Notes under the pieces: model-generated
What the model was told of the DNA's origin: nothing
Databases searched by the model: none
Seen by the model: only the letters and a program-made list of their open reading frames with translations
DNA from: Achatina immaculata
Lineage: Eukaryota > Mollusca > Gastropoda > Stylommatophora > Achatinidae
Assembly (NCBI GenBank): GCA_009760885.1
Contig: CM019697.1
Location: forward strand, 29,690,710 to 29,754,709
Length of the DNA: 64,000 nucleotides
Direction: 5' to 3'
Translations under genes and position numbers: made by a program
Part shown: one piece after another, positions 45,620-57,223 of the stretch
Numbering within the stretch: the first letter of the stretch is position 1
How the letters are laid out: the number at the start of each line of letters is the position of its first letter

Positions 45620-46231
45620 GTGGAAGCAGCTCGAAAGCAAGCAGAAAATAGACCATGCCAAGAACACCACAATAATTACCAACATGCTAAGGGCAAATTT
45701 CAGAGAGCCAAGCTGCAAGCCAGGCGGGAAAGTTGGAGAGAGAAAACAGAGTCCCTAAACTTTGAAAAGGATGGAAGGAAACTGTGGAAACTAATCAAAC
45801 AGTTAAATAATGAGAGTACTGGAAGAAGTACAAAGATTACACTAATAGAGGATGGGAAAACTCTTACAGATAAGCAGGTAGCAGATCACTTTGCTCGCAT
45901 GTTTGCACAGGACTGCAACATTGATATCCATCCAGAGAAAGAGCGTACAGTGCGCACTGACCCACAGAAAGAAGAGGAACAAGTCAGAAAAGTGGAGGTC
46001 ATGGATGCACCAATCACACACAGTGAGTTAGACCTAGCAGTTAGTAAACTGAAACCAAGGAAATCACCAGGACCAAATGGAGTGTCCAATGAAATGATCA
46101 AGAACCTAGGAATGTCAGCAATGGGAAAGCTGTTGGATATTTTCAATATGTGCTACAGCACAGGTAAGTTACATCAAATCTGGAAGGAAGCAAGCATGGT
46201 ACCACTGCTAAAGCCAGGGGAAAAACAGTGA
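45620..46231 (+). pseudogene. LINE linker and fingers region of reverse transcriptase
   Basis: An open 203-codon piece of the LINE ORF between its endonuclease and reverse transcriptase. It includes LKPRKSPGPNGVSNEMIKNL, the first conserved block of non-LTR reverse transcriptases, and ends at the frameshift after VPLLKPG. Confidence 0.85.
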
Positions 46232-46283
46232 TACTGCCTCCAGCTACAGGCCAATCAGTCTCACTAGCTGCCTATGCAAAACG

Positions 46284-47042
46284 ATGGAACGCATCATTGA
46301 CCTGAGGCTAAAATGGTACCTAGAAAGTGAAAACCTTCTCTTTCCACAACAAGCAGGATTTAGGCAGTACTACTGTACGGAAGATCAAGTGACCTATCTC
46401 TCTCAAGAGATTGAGGATGCATTCCAAGAGAAAAACCTTGTACTAGCAGCGTGGATAGATCTGAAGAAAGCCTTTGATAAAGTATGGAAAAAAGGTCTGC
46501 TGTGGAAACTAAGACACTGCAATGTGAATGGAAGACTGTACAACTGGATAAAGTCCTATTTACACAATAGAAGAGCTAGAGTAGTAATGGATGGACACAA
46601 AAGCCAGAAAGTACTTCTGCGACACGGTGTACCACAAGGAGGAGTCCTTTCGCCTACACTATTCCTTGTATTCATTAATGACCTGGTCAAGGAACTTCCC
46701 TATGGAATCAAAGTGGCACTGTATGCAGATGATCTAGTCATGTGGTGTACAGATGAATATGCAACAGTTGCTACACAGAGACTCCAAAGAGCAGCAGACA
46801 TCTTGACATCATGGACAAACAAATGGTGTGTAAGTATAAAGACAGAGAAATCAAGTACCACTCTGTTTACTCTCTCATCTAAACAGAGAGCAGGTAAGAT
46901 CTTTGTAAATGAAATATCCTTAAGGATGGACAACCAACCCACTTACTTAGGAGTGACTCTTGACTCAAAACTGACGTGGAAGCAACACAGAAGCAAAAGT
47001 CAGAAGAAAACTAGCCATATTAAGAAAATTGAGTGGAACTAG
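46284..47042 (+). pseudogene. LINE reverse-transcriptase palm and thumb
   Basis: 252 codons with the three catalytic aspartates visible (DLKKAFD block and YADD). Fully open between two frameshifts. Confidence 0.9.
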
Positions 47043-48360
47043 ATGGGAAGCTAGTGAAAGAATCCTCAAGAATGTATATCAGCAAAGTATTCTACCATAT
47101 TTAGAATATGGCTCAACATCTTGGTGCACAGCATCAAACACTACGCTGTATAATCTAGACAAGGTTCAAAATCAGTCACTACGGATTATCACAGGTGCCA
47201 TGAGGTCCACACCAATAGTAGAAATGCAGAAAATAGTTGGTGTTCAAGCGCTAAAGGAACGTAGAGACACAAAGGTCATGACCATGGGAGAAAAATTCCT
47301 TAGCTCTGTAAGCCATCCCCTGAAGGAGAGATTCAATAACTTGGCACTGAGACGGCTTAAAAGATGCAGCTTCATTCATCAGGCCAAGCGTATACGTAAG
47401 CTGATACCTGACCTTCCAACTGTAGTCGCTCCATTATCATCTGTACCAGAGCATACACCATGGAAAGAAGCAGATTATACACAAATAACTATTCAGACTG
47501 AAGTGAAAGGTGTGCAGAATGGTGAGATGCAGAGCAGTCTTGTAAGATCAACAGCCACACTTAGTGTTCTAGATGATAAATATCCATGTGACACCTGGAT
47601 ACGTGTGTATACAGATGGGTCTGCACATAATGCCATAAAGAATGGAGGGGCAGGAGCACATATTGAATATCCAAACAACACTACTGACAATATTTCAATA
47701 CCCACTGGAAAATACTGCAACAACTTTGAGGCAGAAGTTAGGGCAATTATTGCTGCAGTTGAAAAACTATCAGACTCCAGAATTGATACATGTCCTGTAG
47801 TAATTCTCACAGATGCAAGATCAGTACTGGAAGCTCTTCAGTGCAACAAACTACCAGACCTTAACGATGCCTTGTCAAAAATTGGCTTACAACATGAAGT
47901 CACTTTGCAATGGATTCCTTCTCACTGTGGAATACCAGGCAATGAGAAAGCTGACCATCTGGGCAAAGAGGGCACTGAAATGGAGAAACCAGACATACCA
48001 ATCACCTATAATCAGAAGAAAAGCATGATAAAAACCTACAGGAAGCCACAAACACCATCACATGATGACTATCACATGCTAAACAGAAAGGAACAAGTCA
48101 CCATCTTCTGTCTCCGAACAGGACACAGCCGACTCCGAAGTCATATGTATACAAAGTTTAAGGTTGGTACTACTAATCTATGTACATGTGCCCAGGTGCC
48201 CCAAACTGTGGAACATATCCTCCAGAACTGCACCAACTATGAGACACTGAGAAATAATTACTGGCCCAGTGAAACCACTAAAGAAGATAAGCTGTACGGT
48301 TCCATATATGAATTACAAAAAACAGTGAAATTTATCCAAGAGACAGGACTGCAGATATAG
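47029..48360 (+). pseudogene. LINE thumb, RNase H and C-terminal zinc cluster
   Basis: 443 codons, the longest intact piece. RNase H catalytic residues Asp (YTDGSA), Glu (FEAEV), Asp (LTDAR) and Asp (EKADHLG) are all present. The C-terminal CTC...HILQNC cluster follows. Confidence 0.9.
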
Positions 48361-48832
48361 ACAGACAATGCGAACGAAGAAGAAGAAGAAGATACTGTGA
48401 CACGTCTGTCTTCTTTAATCATATAGTCAACCCTTTCAGCGTTGCGTTCAGTGGAGGCAATTCGAGGGCGACTGCTGCGAGGCATGTCTTGGATGCTTGT
48501 GTTTCCATCTTTGAAATGCTTCACCCAGCTCCTAACACTGCTAGCACCCATACACACATCTCCATAAGCAAGTTGAAGTCTTTGGTGAATTTCGGCAGCA
48601 GGTGTTTCCTCTTTAACGATGAACTCAATAACAGCATGTTGACGAAACGAAACTTTAGCACCCGCCATTTTGTTTCTGCTCCGCGTGGTCACGTGACAAA
48701 CGATGGTGACGTCATGTGACCTCTACATGAAGTGCAACGAATGCAGTTAAGGTGATACATGTATATTTTCTGTATCTATAAATTCTGATTTTAAAAAAAT
48801 GTTTGCTAACTACTTTCTGTATGACCATCGTA

Positions 48833-48955
48833 AATATAATTCAATCGGAGATACAAATTATGTCATTTTTCTACATAATCACCATCCTCTTCAATACACT
48901 TCTCTCGCCGGTTCACCAACTTCTTTGTTCCATAATAAAAAAGAGTTTTTTTGCT
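48833..48955 (-). mobile_element. Old mariner relic, C-terminal coding side
   Basis: The minus strand reads YYGTKKLVNRREKCIEEDGD then YVEK and a stop, the ending typical of mariner transposases. The younger mariner (44227-48830) inserted at a TA just downstream of this stop codon. Confidence 0.75.
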
Positions 48956-49777
48956 ACATTTACTACTTGAATCTAGGCTGCTATTATCATCGCCCTGTTA
49001 GTTTGTCTGTCCTTAGACTCATTTGCAACTAAGAGCCCCTAGAATGTCATTTGAGACAAATCAATCATTGAATTTTTTATACGAATTAGAAAAATTAGTG
49101 GATAGCACAGTTTCCTGGGAGTCTATTTAATAACTTTATCAACAGCTTGCCATAACAGTCAGCCTTTCTTTATTAGTAAGAGAATTATGTGTAAACAACT
49201 CCTGTCTTTGTTTGTTATATTTAGTTTATTCTGAATAGATTACAGAAAGATTTATTGCGAGCTCAGTTCATGGCAAGAACAAGCGTGGATATCGGTGACT
49301 GGAATGCTCTATTTGCTGTTTGGTTCCCTTCCATTATAATACTGAGCAACTTGTTTGATTATCTTGTTGGGGATGTCGTGAAGGTGTTGGTGGAGTCTAT
49401 CTGTCCAACATTTACACTGGTCTTCAAATGAGGGAATTTCTAAAAACAAAAAACCAGGATTTAGCAACGTCTTATGCTGCAGCAAGAGTAAATTCTCATT
49501 TTAGATTTTTTTTAGCTACTATCGTTTGTTTATCTTTCTGAGTTATTCTGCTCTTAGTTTATATCTTTACTCTGTTCCTTGCTTATCTCTTCCTTGCTTA
49601 TCTCTTTCAATTACTCTATTCTTTGTTTTTCTGTTTGAATTGCTCATTCTTTGTTCATCTCTTTCAGATCTTTTGTTTTCATCTCTTTGAGTTTTTTTGT
49701 GTGTTTTTATCTTTGAAATTATTCTGTGTTTATCTACACTCTGGGTTCTTTCGCTTTTATAATCTTTTTTTTTTGGG

Positions 49778-49823
<46 letters not shown>

Positions 49824-51127
49824 GTGTCCTTATCTACATCCCAGCATTTCTTGCCACATTGTATTATATCATCTATCTCTTTTATTGGCAGTCTGAAATA
49901 ACCAAACTCATTTTTCAGTCTATCATTACTCATTCTTGGCAGTGTTCCACTCTTTACAATACTCCTCACCTACCCACCCTCTCATTACTACCCTGATTTG
50001 GAGAGAAAGTAACAGAAACTGAGGAATGAATATTTTATTCTCTCTCATCATTCACCGCTTCTCTACCTCATCTACTCATCTGTAACTGCAAACACGTTTC
50101 CTGCTTTGTCCAGCAGCAGTAGCTAAAATTTCTGCTTTCAGGAACGATTTTGGCATCAGGGGAAAGTAATTACTTTGAGATTAGTTAAAAGAACTCGACA
50201 ATCTCTTCGAGTTGCTTCCCATGATTGGACAAATTAGAGATAACACACACTCAAACTCTCATCTAAAGACCTGTCTGTACTTATGTCTACGGAGACCTAC
50301 ATCAAATATCATTGACAGCCCCCGGTAGCTTTAAAGACAGTTGTTGTGACTGGTTCCTTTATAGTAGGTGGCTGTTACGATAAGATCCTTTTATTTCACC
50401 GTAAAAGTGTTTCAAACGCTATATACCAATGGAATATAGCCATGTTCATTGCTTTTTTATGTGAAATCCTCTAGATTATGCATTATATTCATTATTATAA
50501 ACACATTTTGCAATATAGGTAGTATCATTCTTATGAGAAAAATAATGGAGTCATCAGTCGCTTTTTGGAATTTCTATTCCTTTAATTGTTAAGTGGAGCT
50601 TGGAAATTTATGGAATAGTTGGTTCAATGGATAGATCTGCACAAAGAAGATGCGCATGTTGTATTATTGTCATCTGTTGGTAGGGGAAGGATGAGAAAGA
50701 AAGATAGGAATGAAAGCAATGGGTGAACATGTTTTGTTTCGTTTCATGAGGGAGCAGACAATAAGCGAAACGAAACATAGTTCCGAGGAAAGTTCTGAGT
50801 TATTAGTTTGCAAGGAGACATTCATATTCATTCAGGAACGTGGACATGTGATGTAGGAGCATGCTATTGTTTTCTGCATGGAAGTTTTAGTCTCGTGGAT
50901 TCAGTAATTCTGCATTTTGGTAAGAATGATTGTCAAAGCAATGATCTCCACATGTGCCTCCAAAATTTATGTAAGTTATTGTTATAAATTAGCATAAGTG
51001 TAAGTTGTTAAAATGTGTATGAAGAGTGACAGATTTAAATTTAAAATGCAAAATTTATGTTGCAGACTTGAAGATGGGTTTAGGGCTGATCAAGAAAATG
51101 TGAGTGTCTGTAAGTGATGTGATTGTA
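48956..51127. other. Unassigned region
   Basis: Contains a TTTCT-type low-complexity stretch (49540-49760) and a CT microsatellite (49785-49821). A minus-strand segment at about 49440-49310 reads SFEDQCKCWTDRLHQHLHDI then PNKIIKQVAQYYNGREPNSK. It looks like an old coding fragment, perhaps of a DNA transposon, but I cannot assign it. No host gene seen. Confidence 0.45.
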
Positions 51128-51889
51128 CGAGGAGAAGTCACTAAGTAACTCGCAAATGCCTGTTACAAAAACAAAAACAACTAAATGCGACAGTAATTTG
51201 AAAACTTTTAATTTTTGAACCTACATTATTCCCCTATTTCTCAACGTAATCGCCACCAACATTGATACATTTGTCCCATCGTGTAATAAATGATGCAATA
51301 CCCATGGCGTAAAAATCGTCCGATTCCTGAACCATTTTTTTTTTTTTTTACTTCTGTTTCCACCTCTTCGTCACTCGAGAATCTTCTCCGGCCAAGGTGG
51401 TTTTTCAATGGACCAAACAGGTGAAAATCACTTGGAGCTAAGTCAGGACTATAGGGTGGATGTTACTCGTCTATCAGCTCTGATAATCTCATTGACACGT
51501 TGCACAGTCGCTTCTGTTGCAATCTGAACAGTATGGTCAAGTCGGACTTTGTCAACAGTTTCGGTGCGTCCCTGAGAAAATTCTTTTCCCCAGTTATAGA
51601 CCGCTGTACGTGATAAACACTTTTCAGCATAAACTGTAATCATTTCCTTATGAATGTCCTTTAGCCTACAAAAATCGCACTACACTTCTGTTCTTCTTTG
51701 GTACACACTAACATTTTGGTAGCCATTTTCTTATTGTTTTGCGCATGCGCACATAACTTCCAGCGCCCCCTACATACAACTATTATAAAGTTGGATGATG
51801 GTACTATCTAAGGATATATTTAAATACTACCTGATAACTGCCACTGATAAAATATTTCAATTTGCGAGTTACTTAATGACTTACCCTCG
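51128..51889 (-). mobile_element. Mariner-type transposon, 762-bp deletion derivative
   Basis: TA at 51126-51127 and 51890-51891, with inverted repeats CGAGGAGAAGTCACTAAGTA / CGAGGGTAAGTCATTAAGTA that continue ACTCGCAAA. The minus strand holds part of the helix-turn-helix domain (CLSRTAVYNWGKEFSQGRTE ... IIRADRRVT). It then jumps to the C-terminal HPPYSPDLAPSDFHLFGPLK with the third catalytic Asp of the DD34D triad. The first two catalytic Asp residues are lost. It could be mobilised only in trans. Confidence 0.9.
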
Positions 51890-51891
51890 TA

Positions 51892-52680
51892 TATATTGCA
51901 GGCCAGCCATGGGTACTGCATATTAGTCCTGGAATACTATGACGTATTTTCAGTTTCACTGATCATCTTGTTCTTGTACGAACTCCCTGTAACTGTGAAC
52001 TATTGTTCTTTGCAGCCGATGCTGTAGAGATGTTGAAGCACAGCATCGTATCGGAGTGGGAGCGGGTTATGGCGGCTACTTTTTCAGTCCCGGAGTACAG
52101 CTAAAAAGCAGGGGGTGTGCAATGCTTCTTTAGCAGACCCCACCACCATGGGGACAATGGCGATCCCTGCCCCGTTAGCCAGGCTAGGCCTGTTACAGGG
52201 GGTACCACGGAGAGGTGGGACAGGGTCTTGGTCAGCTATGGATCACTAACCCTGACGCTGGCATATCAGCTATGGGTCGCTGATTACCTTATCGGACGTC
52301 TTCACCCCCTCACTGATCATCAATTGTTAATTTCACATCAAGTTTTTTTATGCATTTGAATTCACATATATTTCCATGCCATTTATTATTTATGTTCGTG
52401 ATCATGTGATCGTTCAGCATTGTATGTTTGTGTTTCATGATTATTATTATGCTTCATTAACATCAACTGCCATCAAAACAAGTTGTGCCCCCTTGATGTT
52501 TTGTTTGTTTATGATTGTTTGTCTTCGTTAGTAGTATTAAATTGATATAAATGTCTTGAGGTTATAATCTTGAATTACTGAATTCACGTCCATGTTGGTT
52601 GTGTATTTGGATATAGTTAGAACTGTTGTTCGGCTCAAGCAAGATTTATATTAAGTAACAAATAAGATAAATCACGAAAG
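51892..52680. other. Unassigned stretch, GC-richer segment
   Basis: 52010-52330 is clearly richer in G+C than its surroundings and includes GCTATGGATCACTAACCC / GCTATGGGTCGCTGATTA as a near repeat. It may be part of an unrecognised retroposon. No long open frame. Confidence 0.4.
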
Positions 52681-52689
52681 TCCCAGGAC

Positions 52690-53232
52690 CAGAAGATTGA
52701 TGAAGCATATGATAAAATCATGGGGGCAGAAAAGTGATGAAACATATGATAAAGAAAGTAATGGGGGCAGAAGAGTGATGAAACATATGATAAAGAAAGT
52801 AATGGGGGCAGAAGAGTGATGAAACATATGATAAAGAAAGTAATGGAGGCAGAAGAGTGATGAAACATATGATAAAGAAAGTATGGGGGCAGAAGAGTGA
52901 TGAAACAGATGATAAAGAAAGTCATGGAGGCAGAAGATTGATGAAACATATGATAAAGAAAGTAATGGAGGCAGAAGAGTGATGAAACATATGCTAAAGA
53001 AAGTAATGGGGGCAGAAGAGTGATGAAACATATTATAAAGAAAGTAATGGAGGCAGAAGATTGATGAAACATATGATAAAGAAAGTCATGGGGGCAGAAG
53101 ATTGATGAAACATATGATAAAGAAAGTAATGGGGGCAGAAGATTGATGAAACATATGATAAAGAAAGTCATGGGGGCAGAAGATTGATGAAACATATGAT
53201 AAAGAAAGTCATGGGGGCAGAAGATTGACAAA
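52690..53232. repeat. 41-bp minisatellite
   Basis: About 13 units of AACATATGATAAAGAAAGTA plus ATGGGGGCAGAAGAGTGATGA, with GTCATGG and AGATTGATG variants. The long minus frames here are artefacts. Confidence 0.96.
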
Positions 53233-53274
53233 AAGGGTAAAAGAGAAGAAATTATTGTCTCACTAGTACGATCT

Positions 53275-53535
53275 TATCTTATATCTTATCTTATATTCTT
53301 CCCGTGCCGTTAAACGTCACATAGGGCTCACAAAGTAGTTTGCCAATTTTTCCCGTCTTCGGCGGGTCTCTCAACCTCATCAAAGGATTTTATGCCTGTT
53401 AATTTGGCCTCTCTTAATAATGTCCTCTTCAGAGTTCACGCGGTCTGCCTCGTTTTCTTCGGCCTGTTATGTTGCACTTGATAGCTTGTTTTGCGATTCT
53501 CTGATCATTTCTTCTCATCAAGTGACCAACATAAT
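53275..53535 (-). mobile_element. LINE family C, 3' fragment
   Basis: Antisense copy of the last ~260 bases of the family C ORF. It ends in an (ATAAG)n-type tail (ATCTTATCTTATATCTTATC on the plus strand at 53273-53292). A small deletion near 53433 breaks the frame. Confidence 0.87.
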
Positions 53536-53799
53536 ACAATAGCACAGTAAAATAAGAGAACCGCTTACTTCCCACAGTTACAGATAGTACGTTATAACGT
53601 GGAGAAGAAACAGAAAATAAAAAACGTATATCATTTTCAATTTATATTAAATGTAATTCTAATTTTCTTCAAACTGTACACATCTTCTCCTACTAACTCA
53701 CGAGGCTGCAGAAGTAAGCAATGCAACAACTAGCACTGATTCTTCAGACGACTAAATCTGATTTTAGAGGCATACCTTCACACAGTGATTGTCATTTTT

Positions 53800-54002
53800 A
53801 CTTGAATCAGCCCAGATTATTTTTACTTGGATCAGCCCAGATTATTTTTACTTCAGATCAGCCCAGATTATTTTTACTTCAGATCAGCCCAGATTATTTT
53901 TACTTCAGATCAGCCCAGATTATTTTTACTTCAGATCAGCCCAGATTATTTTTACTTCAGATCAGCCCAGATTATTTTTACTTCAGATCAGCCCAGATTA
54001 AC
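53800..54002. repeat. 26-bp minisatellite
   Basis: Eight units of TCAGCCCAGATTATTTTTAC plus TTCAGA; the first two are shortened. Confidence 0.96.
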
Positions 54003-54499
54003 ACCGTTCTGAAATATGCGGGTAACATTTGCTAGGAAAAATAGGAACAAAAGAAATGGATAAAAAAATAACAGCAAAGAGAAAGCAACAAAGAGGAAGA
54101 CAGATATGCGGCATAGATATGTTTCCATATTATTTTTTTATAATGCATTCAAAGACAACCAAACAGCAGGAAAAACAGTGTAGCTATAGAAAAAAAAAAC
54201 CAATCAGAAATGAACGATTTCAACAAATTCTTGCCCAAAAGGGTTAATCGATAGTGGTTACAACAGATGGTTATACTGAATGAGGTTAACTCGATAAAAG
54301 TAGACAAAACTTTTTAAGAATAGATATGTGAATGCAGTTTTGAATAAGACTTATGGTGAAATAGAAGTTATGAAGTTAAAGAAATATTAAGAGAAAAGAA
54401 AGAGTCACACAATTTTGAGGGAGAATTAGGTCACAAAAATATAAGGAACACGAAAACGAAAACATGTTGACTCTTTAGTCTCAAACAAATATTGAAAGA

Positions 54500-54790
54500 G
54501 CACTAAATTAGCATAGAAATACTGAGCGGAAGTTAGTCACAACAAAGAAATACTGAGCCCAAATTAGTCATAAATAAAGAAATACTTGGGGCAAATTGGT
54601 CACCACAAAGAAATACTGAGCGCAGATTAATCACCACAAAGAAATACTGAGGGTAAATTTGTCACCAGAAAGAATATAAATCCTCACTGAGAAATACGAA
54701 GAAATACTAAGGACGAATTAGTCACCACAAAGACTAATGCGCAAATTGATCAACACAAAGAAATATTGAGGGTTAATTAATTACTAACTT
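54500..54790. repeat. ~31-bp degenerate repeat
   Basis: Decayed units around CACAAAGAAATACTGAGCGC plus AAATTAGTCAC. Related units return at 55890-56050 after the LINE insertion, so the LINE at 54795 probably split an older array. Confidence 0.8.
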
Positions 54791-54794
54791 TGAG

Positions 54795-55845
54795 AAATAA
54801 TGGAAGAAATGGGATTTCCAACACATTTAATACAATTAACATCACTGCTGTATCTAGACCAACAGGCAGCAGTAAGAATAAATGGTGAAACAACTTGGTT
54901 TAACATAAAACAAGGGGTCCGTCAGGGGTGCATATTATTTAAGCCGTACTTATTTAACTTGTATACTGAAGATATAATGAGGAATGTTAGAGAAGATGTA
55001 GACAAAGAATATTACGATGCCGTAACAGTTGCAGGTTATGAAATGCCAGAGATTAGATATTGGTGACACAGTGTCCACAACACAAAAAGGAATGGAAAAA
55101 CTAATTATGTCAGTCCGTAAGAATAGTGAAGAGCAAAACCTCTATCTTAATGTGAAGAAAACTAAATTGATGACAACTGACAAAACAAACAAGGCAGCTG
55201 AAATATATATATATATAAATGAGGAAAAATTTAAAGAGGCGGAGAATTTTGAATATCTTGGATCATTACCAACAATGGAGATACAATGAGGGAAATTAAA
55301 AGGACGATATCTATATGTCTTTTAAAAAAATAAAGCAGCTAAAGAAGCCGTGGAGACGGACAGACAGAGCCACAAAATTAAGATTTTTAAGGGCATGCAT
55401 CTTTCCCATCGCAACATATGCCTGTGAGACCTGGACACTTAACAAAACAGCTGAGAAACGCATAAACGCCTTTGAATGTAAATGCTACAGAAGCGTTCTT
55501 CAAATATCATCTTATCTTATCTTATATCCTTCTCGTGCCGTTAGACGTCACATAGGGCTCGCAAAGTAGTTCGCCAATTTTTCCTGTCTTCGGCGAGTCT
55601 TTCAACCTCAACAAAGGATTTCATGCCTGTTAATTTGGCCTCTCTTAATAATGTCCTCTTCAGAGTTTCACGCGGTCTGCCCCTTTTTCTTCGGCCTGTT
55701 GTGTTCCACTTGATAGCTTGTTTTGGGATTCTCTGATCATTTCTTCTCATCAAGTGACCAACATATGTCCATCTCCTTTTCCTGATCACCCGTGAGACTG
55801 GTTGTTGTTCATATATCATGGACACAAAAAAAAGTATAACGTTTA
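54795..55845 (+). mobile_element. RTE-like LINE family A, split copy
   Basis: Begins inside the reverse-transcriptase region (MGFPTHLIQLTSLLYLDQQA; IKQGVRQGCI). It has lost the YADD box to a small deletion near 55062 (EIRYW instead of RYADDT-type). It continues through NFEYLGSL and CETWTLNKTAEKRINAFECK and is cut at 55510 by a family C insertion. A few bases resume after 55819 (GGACACAAAAA) before it ends. Not functional. Confidence 0.88.
55511..55812 (-). mobile_element. LINE family C, 302-bp insertion in family A LINE
   Basis: Clean antisense insertion with an (ATAAG)n tail at its left border and target duplication ATATCAT at 55504-55510 and 55813-55819. It encodes the last ~90 residues of the family C ORF (RKRRWTYVGHLMRRNDQRIP ... 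RTTLRALCDV), open to its stop at 55541. That fits a recent insertion. Confidence 0.92.
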
Positions 55846-56365
55846 CGTATTTATGGAGAATAGAAAAACCTTATGAGTCATAAAAAGTACTGAGGAGAAT
55901 TAGTCACAAAGAAACAGTGAGAGAGAACTACTCTCAAACTTGATAAAGGAAACACTGAGGAGAATTAGTCACAAAGAAACAGTGAGGGAGAACTAGTCTC
56001 AAAGTTGATAAAGGAAACGCTGAGGAGGATTTGTCATTAGAAATTTTGTTAGAGAATTAGTCACAAAATTATGGAATGATAATTAGTCACGAAGAAATAT
56101 GAATTAAAGAAAAGTTTAAGCCAATGAATACATTAAGAACAACCCTGGGCGATGCAACAAAACTACTTCCGGTACTCATAAAAGTGTCTTCCGCAGCACA
56201 TACAAGAGTATAAATGCAAGAGTTTATCTTTTTGTATGATCTTTGTCCTACAAAGTATTGAGGATTTATATTGTTTTCATAAAGTTATAGAGAAACATGC
56301 GTCATCTGCCAACAAGCTGTCATTTCTAACATCGCGTCTTTGAAGATATATATATATATATAAAA

Positions 56366-56499
56366 GAGACATGGAGAAGAACAACAGAAATGATGTTGAG
56401 CAATAGAGGGCTCACCTGGGCAAGAGCAGAAAAAAAGGCAAAGGACAGGCATTTGTGGAAAACCCTTGTGGAAGCCCCATGTGCCCTTGGCACTTAAGG
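56366..56499 (+). mobile_element. LINE family D, C-terminal fragment
   Basis: Reads TWRRTTEMMLSNRGLTWARA then EKKAKDRHLWKTLVEAPCAL and a stop, the C-terminal end of a LINE reverse-transcriptase ORF. Preceded by a TA run at 56346-56362. Confidence 0.75.
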
Positions 56500-56624
56500 T
56501 TCAGAGAGAGAGATATCATGCTTCAAGAGCTAGACAATGGCGGTGGCATTACTCGTTAGGCTCAATAGATTTAAGCCTAAGGCTCAGCGTCAAAGGGAAA
56601 AACCTGCAAAAACAGATCATTGCT

Positions 56625-56865
56625 TCATTGCTTCATTGCTTCATTCATTCATTTATTCATTAATTTGGTTGCCCCTTGCACAACTTTCCCTCTCTAACAG
56701 CTCTCCTGTAGGCCTCTCGGTTGTGAGCAAGATGGCCTGCTGCTGATGCATCCATTTGCAGCCATCTTCGCCTTGGTCTTCCTCTCTTTCTTTTTTCCCA
56801 TTATGTATCCTTCCAAGATGGCCTTCTCTAGATTATCATGACGTTTAATGTGTCCATTAAACATT
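56625..56865 (-). mobile_element. RTE-like LINE family A, antisense 3' fragment
   Basis: Antisense tail CATTCATTCATTTATTCATT at the left, then the family A end with a ~20-base internal deletion after ATCCATTTGCA. Confidence 0.86.
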
Positions 56866-56997
56866 GCTTCATGTGACCATCAATTATAATTAATGTTGCT
56901 GCAAAAGCATGATATGTTACCTAAACGATCATATGAACAGTATAAGTCTGAGGGGAAGGAGGAGCTTACTAAGTTTATCTTGGGGCTTAACTTTTGT

Positions 56998-57036
56998 TCT
57001 GAACCCCCCCCCCCCACCCCGCCCCCCCCCCCCCAA
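56998..57036. repeat. Poly-C tract
   Basis: C runs interrupted by A and G. A length error is likely in assemblies. Confidence 0.9.
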
Positions 57037-57223
57037 TCAATGAAGACGATATGCTTACTTCTGCTACGCTGAGAAACACTGCAACAAAAACAACAGCAAA
57101 GCTTGTATAAACGATCACGGGTACACACATGTGTTGTTTAAAAAAAACACAAACACACATCTATTGATACACTTTATATGCATCAGCATGCGCTTTATCC
57201 TTAAAAAACATCAGACATATTAT

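Larger units (their letters stand above)
44562..48389 (+). mobile_element. I-group LINE with endonuclease, reverse transcriptase and RNase H
   Basis: A 3.8 kb insertion flanked by AGATACTGTGA at 44551-44561 and 48390-48400. Order: an apurinic-type endonuclease (MQWNAEGVNS; MICGDFNSHS; GGSDHRPVFLT), reverse transcriptase (AAWIDLKKAFDKVW; HGVPQGGVLSPTLF; catalytic LYADDLVMW near 46720), RNase H (RVYTDGSAHN; FEAEVRAI; LTDARSV; NEKADHLGK), then a C-terminal CTCAQVPQTVEHILQNC Cys/His cluster and stop at 48358. The tail is GCGAACGAAGAAGAAG. RNase H in a non-LTR element places it in the I-type group. Defects: stop at 44836 in the ETHL box (Gln codon changed to TAG), stop at 45512, frameshifts near 46225 and 47010, and no ORF1. 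It is young but inactive. Confidence 0.94.
44227..48830 (-). mobile_element. Mariner-type transposon, internally deleted, split by a LINE
   Basis: TA dinucleotides (44225-44226, 48831-48832) flank terminal inverted repeats about 85 bases long beginning CGAGGATCATAC / CGATGGTCATAC. From the right, the minus strand encodes a mariner helix-turn-helix N-terminus at 48672-48402 (KVSFRQHAVIEFIVKEETPA ... SSVRSWVKHFKDG ... DRRVTVS). The frame breaks at the LINE insertion and resumes exactly at 44561 (SEIAVNLGIGHNAVQEMIET ... RWVPHE). It then jumps to a C-terminal-like end near 44310, so the catalytic DDD core is deleted. Removing the LINE and one 11-bp duplication restores a continuous frame. It could act only as a non-autonomous substrate. 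Confidence 0.88.

Noticed and set aside
52635..53231. 198-codon minus frame rich in Phe, His, Cys
   Set aside because: It follows a 41-bp minisatellite exactly; no conserved domain or splice context.
53721..54035. 104-codon plus frame (…SAQIIFTSDQPRLF…)
   Set aside because: By-product of the 26-bp minisatellite.
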